This document shows, piece by piece, positions 20,851-32,510 of a DNA stretch of 64,000 nucleotides. The notes beneath the pieces were generated by a model. That model searched no databases, was not told the origin of the DNA, and was given only the letters and a program-made list of their open reading frames with translations. The stretch is from Pteria penguin (lineage: Eukaryota; Mollusca; Bivalvia; Pterioida; Pteriidae), in NCBI GenBank assembly GCA_035048485.1, contig CM068593.1, positions 6,023,151 through 6,087,150 on the forward strand. The letters are read 5' to 3'. How positions within the stretch are numbered: the stretch's first letter is position 1; each line of letters starts with the position of its first letter. The position numbers and the translations under genes are program-made.

Positions 20851-22445
20851 AATAAGATCATTGCGTAGGACACAGGGACCGGGTCCGCGCTTATTCTCTT
20901 TGTTGTAATTGGGATGTAATAAGATCATTGCGTAGGATGCAGGGACAGGATCAGCTTACTTTCTTTGTTGTAATTAGGACGTAATAAGATCATTGCGTAG
21001 GACACAGGGACAGGGTCCGCGCTTACTCTGTTGTAATTGGGACGTAATAAGAGTATTGCGTAGGACACAGGGACAGGGTCCGCGCTTACTCTCTTTGTTG
21101 TAATTGGGACGTAATAAGATCATTGTGTAAGACACAGGGACAGGGTCCGCGCTTACTCTGTTGTAATTGGGACGTAATAAGATCATTGCGTAGGATGCAG
21201 GGACAGGGTCCGCGCTTACTCTGTTGTACTTGGGACGAAATAAGATCATTCCGTAGGACACACGGACAGGGTCCGCGCTTACTCTGTTGTAATTGGGACG
21301 TAATAAGATCATTGCGTAGGACACAGGGACAGGGTCCGCGCTTACTCTCTTTGCTGTAATTGGGACGTAATAAGATCATTGCGTAGGACACAGGGACAGG
21401 GTACGCGCTTACTTTCTTTGTTGTAATTGGGACGTAATAAGATCATTGCGTAGGACACAGGGACAGGGTACGCGCTTACTCTCTTTGTTGTAATTGGGAC
21501 GTAATAAGATCATTGCGTAGGACACAGGGACAGGGTACGCGCTTACTCTCTTTGTTATAATTGGGACGTAATAAGATCATTGCGTAGGACACAGGGACAG
21601 GGTCCGCGCTTACTCTGTTGTAATTGGGACGTAATAAGATCATTGCGTAGGATGCAGGGACAGGGTCCGCGCTTACTCTCTTTGTTGTAATTGGGACGTA
21701 ATAAGATCATTGCGTAGGATGCAGGGACAGGGTCCGCGCTTACTTTCTTTGTTGTAATTGGGACGTAATAAGATCATTGCGTAGGACACAGGGACAGGGT
21801 CCGCGCTTACTCTCTTTGTTGTAATTGGGACGTAATAAGATCATTGTGTAGGATGCAGGGACAGGGTCAGCTTACTTTCTTTGCTGTAATTGGGACGTAC
21901 CCGGTAATAAGATCATTGCGTAGGATACAGGGACAGGGTCCGAGCTTACTCTCTTTGTTGTAATTGGGACGTAATAAGATCATTGCGTAGGACACAGGGA
22001 CAGGATCAGCTTACTTTCTTTGCTGTAATTGGGACGTAATAAGATCATCGCGTAGGACACAGGGACAGGGTCCGCGCTTACTTTCTTTGTTGTAATTGGG
22101 ACGTAATAAGATCATTGCGTAGGATACAGGGACAGGGTCCGCGCTTACTTTCTTTTTTGTAATTGGGACGTAATAAGATCATCGCGTAGGATACAGGGAC
22201 AGGGTACGCGCTTACTTTCTTTGTTGTAATTGGGACGTAATAAGATCATCGCGTAGGATACAGGCACAGGGTACGCGCTTACTTTCTTTGTTGTAATTGG
22301 GACGTAATAAGATCATCGCGTAGGATACAGAGACAGGGTACGCGCTTACTTTCTTTGTTGTAATTGGGACGTAATAAGATCATTGTGTAGGATACAGGGA
22401 CAGGGTACGCGCTTACTTTCTTTGTTGTAATTGGGACATAGTAAG
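20851..22445. repeat. 67/63-bp minisatellite
   Basis: About 24 units: GGACGTAATAAGATCATTGC, GGACACAGGGACAGGGTCCG and CGCTTACTCTCTTTGTTG. A 4-bp-shorter form ends CTTACTCTGTTG. Units right of about 22,030 prefer ATCGCG, GGATACAGG and GGGTACGCG, so unit types are clustered in blocks. Frames open on both strands are by-products. Confidence 0.97.
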
Positions 22446-22723
22446 ATTATAACACAGAAGCGGGGTCGCTTTCTCTCTTTTATTTTTTCAACTCAGTAAT
22501 TGGGGAAAGACGAGATCCTCAAACTTGTATTTGCGTTCTATGCCCCTGAGAGATAGTATCAATTGACGTCATCTGCAAATTCTCATCACGTGTCGATCTA
22601 ATGAAGATTATGATGAAGTATATACTATGACAGACTGATCATGTGACTTTGACATAATATACTTCACTCATTCTGAATAAAATGATAAAGTTTCATAACA
22701 GATTTCTTCACTTTTGATCTTAC
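22446..22723. other. Unique sequence flanking the exon-like island
   Basis: AT-rich; contains one TGACGTCA at 22,564-22,571. No repeat is seen. Confidence 0.5.
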
Positions 22724-22866
22724 CCGTCATTATTCTTTTGTCTCTGCGCTACAGCGATGTCCGGTTTGGGTGTCAGTGTGTCGTTTGTGAGGGACAGGAT
22801 GGAGTCTGCCTTCTTTATAATGTCCAGTCTACCTAGGGCACTGAATCCGGCCATGATGATCCCAAG
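22724..22866 (-). CDS. Exon-like island, partial gene, strand ambiguous
   Basis: This short segment is richer in G+C than its surroundings and can be read two ways. Minus strand: an ATG at 22,854-22,852 in a fair start context (A at -3, G at +4) opens 43 codons with balanced composition (MAGFSALGRL... DIAVAQRQKN), ending at a good donor, CGG then GTAAGATC, with the last exon base at 22,724. Plus strand: a pyrimidine-rich acceptor ending CTACAG at 22,754, an open 112-nt exon (22,755-22,866) and a perfect AAG/GTAAGT donor; that reading is Met- and Ser-rich (MSGLGVSVSF...). GC at third positions is similar in both, so it does not decide. I lean slightly to the minus strand on peptide composition, while the splice signals favour plus. 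No second exon is identified and I recognise no family. Confidence 0.35.
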
Positions 22867-23739
22867 GTAAGTCCGATCTCTTCATCGGAGTAGGATCGTA
22901 ACATGACGTATAGATATGGAATACAGGTCACGAGTGCTTACATCACAAATGCTTGAATACATATTCAACCTCAGATCACTAATTTACACATACATAATGA
23001 TCTTCTTTTAGCATGCTATACAGTCATTCAGGCCTCCCTACCCATAATGTTCCTAATTTTTCTTCTTCCAAATCATGAATATTGAATATATTCTTTATCA
23101 GGAAGACATTTTATTTGAATTTATCCGTCCCCTCCAAGTCATGAACATTGTTCTCTTCTGCTCTTCACAAATTGAATCCCCGCTTCTCGTCAAGAAATCT
23201 ACATTTATTTTCCCTTCTCTAGAAATGATGGCGACAAAAAGCATGCAAACTTACATTTGAAAGTAGAAAACACACGCTGTATAGAAAGCGAACTTTTTAA
23301 AAGTCGGCGAAAATGCCGGTATAAACATAGTCTTCATTCCTCTTAGTGAAAATGCTTGTGTAAATTCATCTTCTGTACAATGATTAAATCACATAGGGTT
23401 AAATATTCTTTATATTCTTTTTACACTAACAGAACTCTGCTTCGGAAAGGAAACAGATTTGATAAATGATTATAAAAAGTGCTGTTGAAAAACACAATGA
23501 AATTCTTTTGTGTAAAATATTGGTGATAAAATAAACATGGATGTTATTTTATTACAACCATATCTATAGAATATATCATTAATCAGTATTTATCGTTAGT
23601 AGAAACATGATGTTACATAAGTTTTACCAACATTCTTGACGATAAGACTATTGATGAGGTGAAAGAAAATTGCAGTTCTGGAAGGAGATTCCGTACATAC
23701 AATGTACCTCGTATGAAATGTAGACAAATTGTAACTCAA
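22867..23739. other. Unique AT-rich sequence, nothing identified
   Basis: Pyrimidine-rich on the plus strand between 23,020 and 23,230, with a chance open frame of about 60 codons. No element recognised. Confidence 0.5.
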
Positions 23740-24575
23740 AACTCATGCCGGCTTACAGAGGGCACTACTTATGGAGAAACATACAGAGGGCTCTACATGT
23801 GTGGAGACTTACAGAGGGCACTAGATGTGTAAAGACTTCTTCATGTGCCGGCTTACAGAGAGCACTACATGTGTAGAGACTTACAGAGGGCACTACATGT
23901 ATAGGGACTTCTGTACATGCCGGCTTACAGAGGGCACTACATGTGTAGAAACTAAAAGAGGGTAGTACATGTGTAGAGACTTCTTTACATGCCGGCTTAC
24001 AGAGGGCACTACATGTGTAGAGACTTCTTTACATGCCGACTTACAGAGGGCACTACATGTGTAGAGACTTACAGAGGGCACTACATGTGTAGAAACTAAC
24101 AGAGGGCACTACATGTTTGGAGATTTACAGAGGGCACTAGATGTGTAAAGACTTCTTCATATGCCGGCTTACAGAGAGCACTACATGTGTAGAGACTTAC
24201 AGAGGGCACTACATGTATAGAGACTTCTTTACATGCCGGCTTACACAGGGCACTACATGTGTAGAAACTTACAGAGGGCACTACATGTGTAGAAACTAAC
24301 AGAGGGCACTACATGTGTAGAGACTTCTTTACATGCCGGTTTACAGAGGACACTACATGTGTAGAGACTTCTTTACATGCCGGCTTACAGAAAGCACTAC
24401 ATGTGTAGAGACTTCTTTACATGCCGACTTACAGAGGGCACTACATGTGTAGAAATTAACAGAGGGCACTACATGTGTAGAGACTTCTTTACATGCCGGC
24501 TTACAGAGGGCTCTACATGTGTAGAAACTTCTTCAAATGCCGGCTTCCAGAGTGCACTACATGTGTAGAGAGTTC
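23740..24575. repeat. 44/28-bp two-form minisatellite
   Basis: The short unit is ACAGAGGGCACTACATGTGT plus AGAGACTT (28 bp); the long form adds a 16-bp CTTTACATGCCGGCTT-type segment. Long and short forms are mixed irregularly over about 23 units. The ACATGT core is palindromic. Confidence 0.95.
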
Positions 24576-25227
24576 TTCACAAAATTCTAGCGCAGAAATA
24601 TCTTCTCTTGCAATCTCCACCAGCGTTTTACCTATTCATATATTTTGTGATATGAAAGATACTCATTGATATATATTTTAAGGAAAGATGATACCCATTA
24701 ATATATTTGATGACCTTTAAAAGTATAACCCATTCCAGCCGCAGGTATGTAAACCTTTATATAGGAAGTTTAACACCACCACCCCTGTGCTCGGGCCCGG
24801 GCCTACCGTGCGCTGAGATTCAATCAACATTACTTTTCATTCTACATTTGGTTATATTTACAATGCTAGTCTAATTCCTTCAATGAACCATGCTAAACAG
24901 ACTCGGTTCATCAGCCCATGAACTTGGGTCATGGAAGTAGTACCCGGCGTATGGCAAATCACATGCGTAGTAATATCTTTTCTCGCATAATTTAATTAAT
25001 TAAATATAAGAATTGTAATAACGAAATTAATGCATCTGTTAATTTTGAGCAATTAAAGAAATTACCTGGACAAATAGAGCATTTTTAGCATTCTAGACAC
25101 GCACTATATTGCATGGCGGTAGTACTTTTCCACTTCAGGAAAAATTCGGTCCTTAGCAGTTTGATAACGGGAAATTTGATATTTTGTTTTCAAAAAACAA
25201 CCTTTTAAAATGCATTGTAAATATAAA
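24576..25227. other. Unique AT-rich sequence with a related short motif
   Basis: Mostly unique. Near 24,905-24,945 the motif CCCATGAACTTGGGTCATGG resembles the inner arm of the hairpin at 25.2-25.4 kb, so it may be a decayed relative. Confidence 0.5.
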
Positions 25228-25376
25228 GAATGACTGTCTTTTTTTCTAGGTTCATGGGGAATGAACTTGGGTGAGAAACAAACAAATCATTCGAGAACAG
25301 CTTCGCGGTTCATGTGATTTGTTTGTTTCTCACCAAAGTTCATTCCCCATGAACCTAGAAAAAAAGACAGCCATTC
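25228..25376. repeat. 149-bp foldback: 62-bp arms, about 25-nt loop
   Basis: Arms 25,228-25,289 and 25,315-25,376 are complementary at 60 of 62 positions. Outer ends read GAATGACTGTC and GACAGCCATTC, and further pairing (TAA/TTA) may extend outward. Most likely a foldback MITE with almost no interior; a transcribed hairpin RNA is an alternative. Confidence 0.9.
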
Positions 25377-25968
25377 CTTAAGTAAAATAGGCAACTTACA
25401 TAAATTGCATGTTTATTTATACATTCAGCGGTGTAGTTTAAGGTCAAGCTAAAGTTCAATAGAGATGGAAGATTAAACCATCTGTAAATTGAAATTTGTT
25501 AAACAAAGTATTTCATGTTATATTTCAAAATGTTTGTATTGGCCTCAGGACTATATTACTTGTAATAACTAAATTTGAATTCTCTGCAAGTGCTTTAAAA
25601 TTAGGGATTAACATAGTCTTTATTCAAAACAGTTCAGCACTTTCACAGATGCATTATTATCAAGCCAACTGCTCATTCATTTTTGTTGAACATATATAAA
25701 GTATATGCAAGATCCATAATTTTGCTTACGTGCGGATTTAATGATCATTATTTGTACAAAGTTATATTTAGACAGCAAATTGTTAAAATTCAAATCTTGC
25801 TTCCACTAGATCGACACTAACGGACACCATTTCATTACTTTAAAAAAAAAACAATAAGGCATTTCTAGAAGCAGCGAACTTTTTGGATTTTTTGCACGAA
25901 TAAACGAAGCAGGACGAATATCTTGATATATAACAACTTATAGTTCTTGGTAAAAATATGTCATTATA
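25377..25968. other. Unique AT-rich sequence
   Basis: No gene or element recognised; one chance open frame of 67 codons. Confidence 0.5.
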
Positions 25969-26997
25969 GGTTTCGTTTGGACTAGCCGCAAGTAGTGGCC
26001 CTATATGAATGATTACGTTTGGACTAGCCGCAAGTAGTGGCCCTATATGAATGACTACGTTTGGACAAGCCGCAAGTAGTGGCCTTATATGAATGACTAC
26101 GTTTGGACAAGCCGCAAGTAGTGGCCCTATATGAATGACTACGTTTGGGCTAGCCGCAAGTAGTGGCCTTATATGAATGACTACGTTTGGACTAGCCGCA
26201 AGTAGTGGCCCTATATGAATGGCTACGTTTGGACTAGCCGCAAGTAGTGGCCCTATATGAATGACTACGTTTGGACTAGCAGCAAGTAGTGGCCCTATAT
26301 GAATGACTACGTTTAGACTAGCCGCAAGTGGTGGCCTTATATGAATGACTACGTTTAGACTAGCCGCAAGTAGCGGCCCTATATGAATGACTACGTTTGG
26401 ACTAGCAGCAAGTAGTGGCCCTATATGAATGACTACGTTTAGACTAGCCGCAAGTAGTGGCCTTATATGAATGACTACGTTTGGACAAGCCGCAAGTAGT
26501 GGCCCTATATGAATGACTACGTTTGGGCTAGCCGCAAGTAGTGGCCTTATATGAATGACTACGTTTGGACTAGCCGCAAGTAGTGGCCCTATATGAATGG
26601 CTACGTTTGGACTAGCCGCAAGTAGTGGCCCTATATGAATGGCTACGTTTGGACTAGCCGCAAGTAGTGGCCCTATATGAATGACTACGTTTGGACTAGC
26701 AGCAAGTAGTGGCCCTATATGAATGACTACGTTTAGACTAGCCGCAAGTGGTGGCCTTATATGAATGACTACGTTTAGACTAGCCGCAAGTAGCGGCCCT
26801 ATATGAATGACTACGTTTGGACTAGCAGCAAGTAGTGGCCCTATATGAATGACTACGTTTGGACTAGCCGCAAGTAGTGGCCCTATATGAATGACTACGT
26901 TTGGACTAGCCGCAAGTAGTGGCCCTATATGAGTGACTGCGTTTGGACTAGCCGCAAGTAGTGGCCCTATTTGAATGACTACGTTTGGACTAGCTCT
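25969..26997. repeat. 42-bp minisatellite with a 420-bp higher-order copy
   Basis: About 24 units of 42 bp: GACTACGTTTGGACTAGCCG and CAAGTAGTGGCCCTATATG. A ten-unit block is repeated at a 420-bp offset (the variant run AGCAGCAAGTAG, GTTTAGACTAGCC, GTGGTGGCC, GTAGCGGCC at about 26,270-26,430 recurs at about 26,690-26,850). A minus frame of about 412 codons crosses it with a 14-residue repeat (PLLAASPNVVIHIG). Because 42 is a multiple of three and the unit lacks stops in that frame, I treat this as a by-product. Confidence 0.97.
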
Positions 26998-27134
26998 CGA
27001 TAAAACGCTGTGGGCATATTTCATAATAGCGACAAAACTTTCCTCGCTAACATTAATTGTAAGTTTCACGTACCACAAACCCTATAAAGTATTACTAGTA
27101 GCAATCTTAACCTTTGACCTGTTGATCCCGATTA

Positions 27135-27198
<64 letters not shown>
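27135..27198. repeat. (GT)n microsatellite
   Basis: About 32 uninterrupted GT dinucleotides. Confidence 0.98.
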
Positions 27199-27199
<1 letters not shown>

Positions 27200-27204
27200 G
27201 CAGT

Positions 27205-27260
27205 AATCATGACTATAACATTGTTGAAAACGACGTAAAACACCAATCAACCAACCAATT
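27205..27260 (+). mobile_element. SINE family A tail fragment
   Basis: TATAACATTGTTGAAAACG, ACGTAAAACACCAATCAACC and further CAA repeats match the 3' end of the SINE at 2.9 kb. The head is absent; the GT tract sits where the body would be. Confidence 0.7.
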
Positions 27261-30200
27261 GCTTTTGTTAAGATTTAAAACATCGAAACGTGGTTCGTGT
27301 AGGATGTGTGGTACTTGATTTATCATCTGGAAACCAATAATTTCAGTCTAATTATACCAATTGTGACCTTACCTTTGGGCATATTGATATCAAAATCAGT
27401 AATTATCTTCCCCATTTCATAAGCATCCATATTACAAATTTGATGTGAAAAGATGTAAGGAGCTTCAATTATCATTCGGACACCAAAAATTGCAATTTAT
27501 TCTAGTGACCTTGACATTTGATCGACTGACCGCATATCAATAAACATCTACTTTTTGTCACGAGTAAATTTGATTTGGATAGGATGCAAGGAACTCGAGT
27601 GGACATAAAAATGAGAAAGATAAAATATGAAGAAAGTATACCATTGTTATATAGATTTGGCCGAACCCTAACTGCAGTATTCAGAATGTAGATACTCCAG
27701 AACCTTCCCTTAGCAGCCCGATCCGCACTGCCTCTCGAAACTCTCCCCCTCACTTCACTACATGTACATTTGGGTTCTGGCATACATGTTTAAAAGCCCA
27801 GCTACGTCACATAAAGTACTGCGTATAGCAAGATAGGATAGGTTTGATGTAAAATGACGCCTCGAGCTCCCACATCATTAGAAGAATATTACCTTTATTA
27901 CTCCAAACAGCAGACACAGAACATGAAATCCTACTTGTTTGAGCGGATTGAATTAAATTGAAATGACTTTTTCCTGCACAGTCATAATGAATTGCGTCAT
28001 TATCCACGAGCTCCCTGTACTTTGTTTACTTAATCAACGGATTCGAACAATTTTGTCATGCAACATGCACAATGTCATAAAGAAAATACAAAGGCAAGTC
28101 TGGATTTGACATTTCAGTACCCGAAACATGGAATTACTAAATAATTTATTTAATTTTATTTCACCAAATTTTGCAAGTTGAAGACGTTGCACATGGGGCA
28201 AGAGATATGGCATTCCGACTTTCTAGCAATATTCTTCAACGGAGAAGACTTGTATATTTCTATAGGCGTCTGTCACTTTCCCAAAGTCTGTCACGAAGGT
28301 AATGCTACTCAGCGTCAGGCGTCTGAAGAATTTCTAAAGATATTTGACAAATACTTTAACCATGGGCGACTTCAAGGGTTTCTATTCGTCCGCGTCTGAC
28401 ACGTGATGTTTCCTTTGATCTTGCCGTCGCAGTGAATTATCCTTACTTCTGTTATAATTCTACAAATAAATGAATTATTTACGGGTTCATTAATTCTAGA
28501 AATCGTTTCCCAAAATTTGTCTGTCGGGATGGATGTCTGTTTATTTCGTTCGACATCACATTGAACTTTGATTGTGTACAGACTATTGTAGAACAATGGA
28601 AGCTTGGAACGCACTATGGTAGACATGTAGACAGCTTTCATTTGGCGAAGGTAAAAATATCTGCCTACATCCGGTGAATATTAAGATTATACAGTACCGG
28701 GTATATACTTGTAAAGGGTTTTAGTATCCCCTTACGTATACAAAGCAGTTAGATTTCCCCATAGTTTATAGCTAAATGACCGAGGAATCGCATGATTAGC
28801 GCCGGTAGGAGAAGGTCATTTCATTGAATTTCAGTTGTTCATATATTCAAATTTTTATTGTTTTATTGACTTTCTATTGCTTTATTGAATTTCTATTGTT
28901 TTATTAAATTTTTATCATTTTATTCAAATTTACTTGAAAGTAGTCTATGTCTCTGATACCGGTAATATGTTAAAAAAAAAACAACATTACTTGGGGGGAG
29001 GGGGTAATGCCTTCTGACCGAAGCTTAATCCCGAAGTCCTAACAGAAAAATGAATCAAAATATTGTGAAAACATTATCGTATTCCTTTTTCATATTTTCA
29101 TTCATCATTTAAGTCCCTTTATGATAAATCAGATTTTGATAGGTCAAATTAAAACAGATAGTTGTGTTACAATATATATTTAGCAATTGAAACCCATCTT
29201 GGTGAGATGTATTCTTATTCAGTAATCAAGAGTCTAAATTTAAAATACGCCTTTGCAAGGTATTATCTATAATATAGCTAACAGGCTGACACATATATTG
29301 TGAAAAAGAATGTTACAGTATGAGTTGGATCATCGTCATACCTTGAAAATATGATATATCACGTTTCAATGTGAGATATTGGTTTATAAAACACATTTTT
29401 ATCTATCTGAAGAGGGGATTTGTACAGAAATTTCATACACAATATATTGATTTCTCTTACTGGTATTTACTGCTGATCGATGGAATGAATCCATTAACTG
29501 ACTATAGCTCTGTTATGTCAGAGTCCTCGTACAGACATATAGAATAAAGAGGCTCTGATAGACAACGGTGCATTGTTATCAGGCAAGGCCTTTATAAAAT
29601 TATGAGATTAACGAAAGCTAACTAGTAAACTAAAATATGCATTATTCCAGTTACCAAAATACTTTGGAAAAAAAAGCAAGTGGGAAGGGGATAGAGATGT
29701 ACAAGAACTTAATCAGTAAAGCCATTTGTTGAAGCACTCGTTCCTGACCTTAGTGACAAAGATAATGCCTAAGTTTATGAGACCGGTAGCAATTCGATTA
29801 AAGTAAGCGGTGGCATTTCGGTTAATAAACGTCTAGCATATTGTGAAAATGTTTGAACGACAATACGAACAGTTTGTTTTCGTTTGATTCTTGTTTTGCT
29901 TCACACAAAGGTTACTGTACGACATCTGTCTGATGCATTACACAGAAATGTAGGCCTATACAATAGAGCCACGGTACAAGCGACATACCACCGGATGGAC
30001 TCGAACCCGGGAGCTTTCAGTCAAAGTTTACGGTAAGCTTCTCAGTATGTCAATACCCTTGTTAAAAACGTCAGCAAAGTTTTGCCGACTATGTTCTTTT
30101 TAAAAATCGATGTAACGTATGTTATCTCCGTAATGAGTGTTGGAAAATTTACAGAATGATCGAACATAAAACAAACTACATAATCATTTTAACCGAAAGT

Positions 30201-30559
30201 TAAAGGCCTCGCAGGCTTGCTAACGAGTCACTTTAAAGTTCTGATGACTTAAGGCGGATAGCAGAAAAATACGTAACGACATCAACTACATGAAATACGA
30301 CAAGTGCCCATCAGAAAGAGGCTCCTCAGAGAGAGGCTCCTTCTGGTCAGCAACAAACATATTGAGTACATCAAACAGCAATAAAGGAAGGACAAGCAAA
30401 ATGTTATTGGCAATGTAAAAGAGGAATTATCGTCCTTCCATAGAAACATCCTTTTTAAATGATATAGAACAAGTTGTTTTGCTTATTCTAAAACTCACTG
30501 TGATTTCGAAGGTTCTGAAGACCCAGAGTCAATAAATTTAGGCTGTATACTGACTCATG
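27261..30559. other. Longest stretch of unique sequence; no gene supported
   Basis: Mostly AT-rich non-repetitive DNA. Open frames of 66-93 codons lie at 27,502-27,783 (-), 27,807-28,007 (-), 28,178-28,399 (+) and 28,372-28,641 (-), none with a recognisable domain. TTTCTATTGTTTTATTGAAT-like short repeats lie at 28,845-28,930. A minus-strand B-box-like GGTTCGAGTCC lies near 30,000 without a supporting A box. Confidence 0.5.
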
Positions 30560-30942
30560 AATCAAATTAATCGGCAATGTCCGTCTGACCATGTGTCCAT
30601 CTGTCTGTCATCAACAATTTGTATTGAGCTTGATGTCTTACATATCATTTGTTGAACTTGGTGAGTTTGTAGACATTGATAATTTCTTCCCAACTGGCCA
30701 TTGCAAAATTTTGTGACATTGATCTTGGTTTTATGCTTCAGTGAACACAGAATGATCTTTTCTTTATATTAGCTTGATATCTTGGTTACCATCAATGATA
30801 CCTACATTGAGCTTAGTCGGTTTGTAGACATTGAGAAGTTCTTCTCGATTGATGTAAAGCTTTGTGATCATAATTTCATGCTTCAGTGAAAACAAAAAAA
30901 TCTTCTGCTTAGCTTGATTTCTTGCATATGGTTTCATGTCCC
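30560..30942. repeat. Diverged ~135-140-bp internal repeat
   Basis: AGCTTGATGTCTTACAT (30,638), AGCTTGATATCTTGG (30,770) and AGCTTGATTTCTTGCAT (30,911) start similar segments containing GTTTGTAGACATTGA and ATGCTTCAGTGAA. Typical of the inside of bivalve dispersed repeats; it adjoins the HINE-like 5' end that follows. Confidence 0.6.
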
Positions 30943-31215
30943 TAGTTTACCTGAGCTGAAGGCTCAAGCGACCTATTGTAATAGTGCTTTGTCTGTCGAC
31001 TGTCTATTGTTGTTTTGAACTTTGTCGTCCGACTGTTGGTTGTTGTTATAAACCTTGTCTGTCGTCCGAGTGTCTGTTGTTGTTGTTGTAAACTTTGCCG
31101 TCGGCTGTTGTTGTAAACCTTGTCGGTCGTCCGACTGTCGGTTGTTTTTGTAAACTTTGTTGGTCGTCCGACTGTTGGTTGTTATTTTAAACTGTTCAAA
31201 TTTTCATCCCTTCTC
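30943..31215 (+). mobile_element. 5' end of a HINE-like element, running into a minisatellite
   Basis: GTTTACCTGAGCTGAAGGCTC followed by a TTGTCTGTCG-rich stretch parallels the start of the element at 49,427 (AGCTCACCTGAGCC, GGTTCAAG). A GTCGTCCGACTGTTGGTTG-type segment is repeated four to five times. The element passes into TTCAAATTTTCATCCCTTC and then the 19-bp array, with no 3' hairpin found. Confidence 0.5.
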
Positions 31216-31713
31216 CTTAACTGTATTATATGGGAGTAACTGTATTACACGGGAGTAACTGTATTACACGGGAGTAACTGTATTACAAGGGAGTAACTGT
31301 ATTACATGGGAGTAACTGTATTACACGGGAGTAACTGTATTACATGGGAGTAACTGTATTACACGGGAGTAACTGTATTACAAGGGAGTAACTGTATTAC
31401 ATGGGAGTAACTGTATTACACGGGAGTAACTGTATTATATGGGAGTAAATGTATTACCTGGGAGTAACTGTATTACATCGGAGTAACTGTATTACACGGG
31501 AGTAACTGTATTACACGAGAGTAACTGTATTACATGGGAGTAACTGTATTACAAGGGAGTAACTGTATTACATGGGAGTAACCTTATTACATTGGAGTAA
31601 CTGTATTACACGGGAGTAACTGTATTACACGGGAGTAACTGTATTACATGGGAGTAACTGTTTTACATGGGAGTAACTATATTACATGGGAGTAACTGTA
31701 TTACATGGGAGTA
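31216..31713. repeat. 19-bp minisatellite
   Basis: About 26 units of GTAACTGTATTACACGGGA, varying mainly at the ACACGGG/ACATGGG/ACAAGGG position. Confidence 0.97.
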
Positions 31714-31750
31714 TACATTATCGTTTACAGGTTAGAGAGTTCCACGTACA

Positions 31751-32470
31751 AAAATAAACAAGAGTTGTCAGAAGATGACAGAGCTTGCCGTATGGGTCGT
31801 GTCTATTAAATAGATTATTTGCCTAGTAATTTATTATTTCAAAATCTGACAATATGAAAGCTTTGGTTACAAGTTACAATGGCTTTACAAGTGAAATCCC
31901 TATTTTTAATATATCCAACGGAAAAGTCCGGGTCACGGGTTTTAAAAAGTATGTCAAAGTCTGTCAAGGTCACAAGATCAAAAGTCATGGTATCAAATGA
32001 AAGATCTTGTCATGAGGAACATATGTCTTAAGTATCAAAGCCTTACCACTATTGTTTCAATATATATCGCCCAGGTTAAAGTTTTTGAAAAGAAGGTCAG
32101 AGTTCCAGGTCAAGGTCAATATGCCAAAAATCATTGTATGAAATGAAAGCTCCTGTCATATGGAACCTATATGTGAAGCATCAAAATCCTATTCCTATTG
32201 GTTCAAAAATATAGACCGCGTTAAAATTTTGAAAAGTATGCCGAAGACCAAGGTCAAGGTCATTAGGTAAAATACATGATATCAAATGAAAGCTCTTGTC
32301 ACGAGGTACCTATGTGTATCAAAGCCCCATTACTCATGCTTCAAAAGACATGGCCCAATTTTACGTTTTGTGTACGGACGACGTCGTTGCCGCCGACTAC
32401 GACTACAGCGACGCCGGGGTGTGCCATAAGCTCTACAAACGATCGTCCCGGCGAACTAAAAACACGAAGC
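31751..32470 (+). mobile_element. Dispersed AAGGTCA-type repeat with about 130-bp internal units
   Basis: Begins ACAAGAGTTGTCAGAAGATG and ends near CCCGGCGAACTAAAAA. Inside are three to four diverged units with ATGAAAGCTCTTGTCA-type and CAAGGTCAAGGTCA-type motifs at roughly 130-bp spacing, then a GC-rich end (GACGACGTCGTTGCCG). I recall the start and end as typical of a bivalve dispersed repeat. It borders the 24-bp array. Short overlapping plus frames in the GC-rich end are not considered genes. Confidence 0.6.
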
Positions 32471-32510
32471 ATGCATATCAGTCAGGTGTTCTAGCTCTGA
32501 AGTAAGCAAG

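Noticed and set aside
25840..27078. 412-codon minus frame with 14-residue repeats
   Set aside because: Explained by the 42-bp array; non-repeat ends are short and unremarkable.
28178..28641. Overlapping 73- and 89-codon frames on opposite strands
   Set aside because: No recognisable family, no clear start or splice support; frames of this size are expected by chance.
29985..30060. tRNA-like B box (GGTTCGAGTCC on the minus strand)
   Set aside because: No A box at the right distance and no SINE body; a chance or very old remnant.
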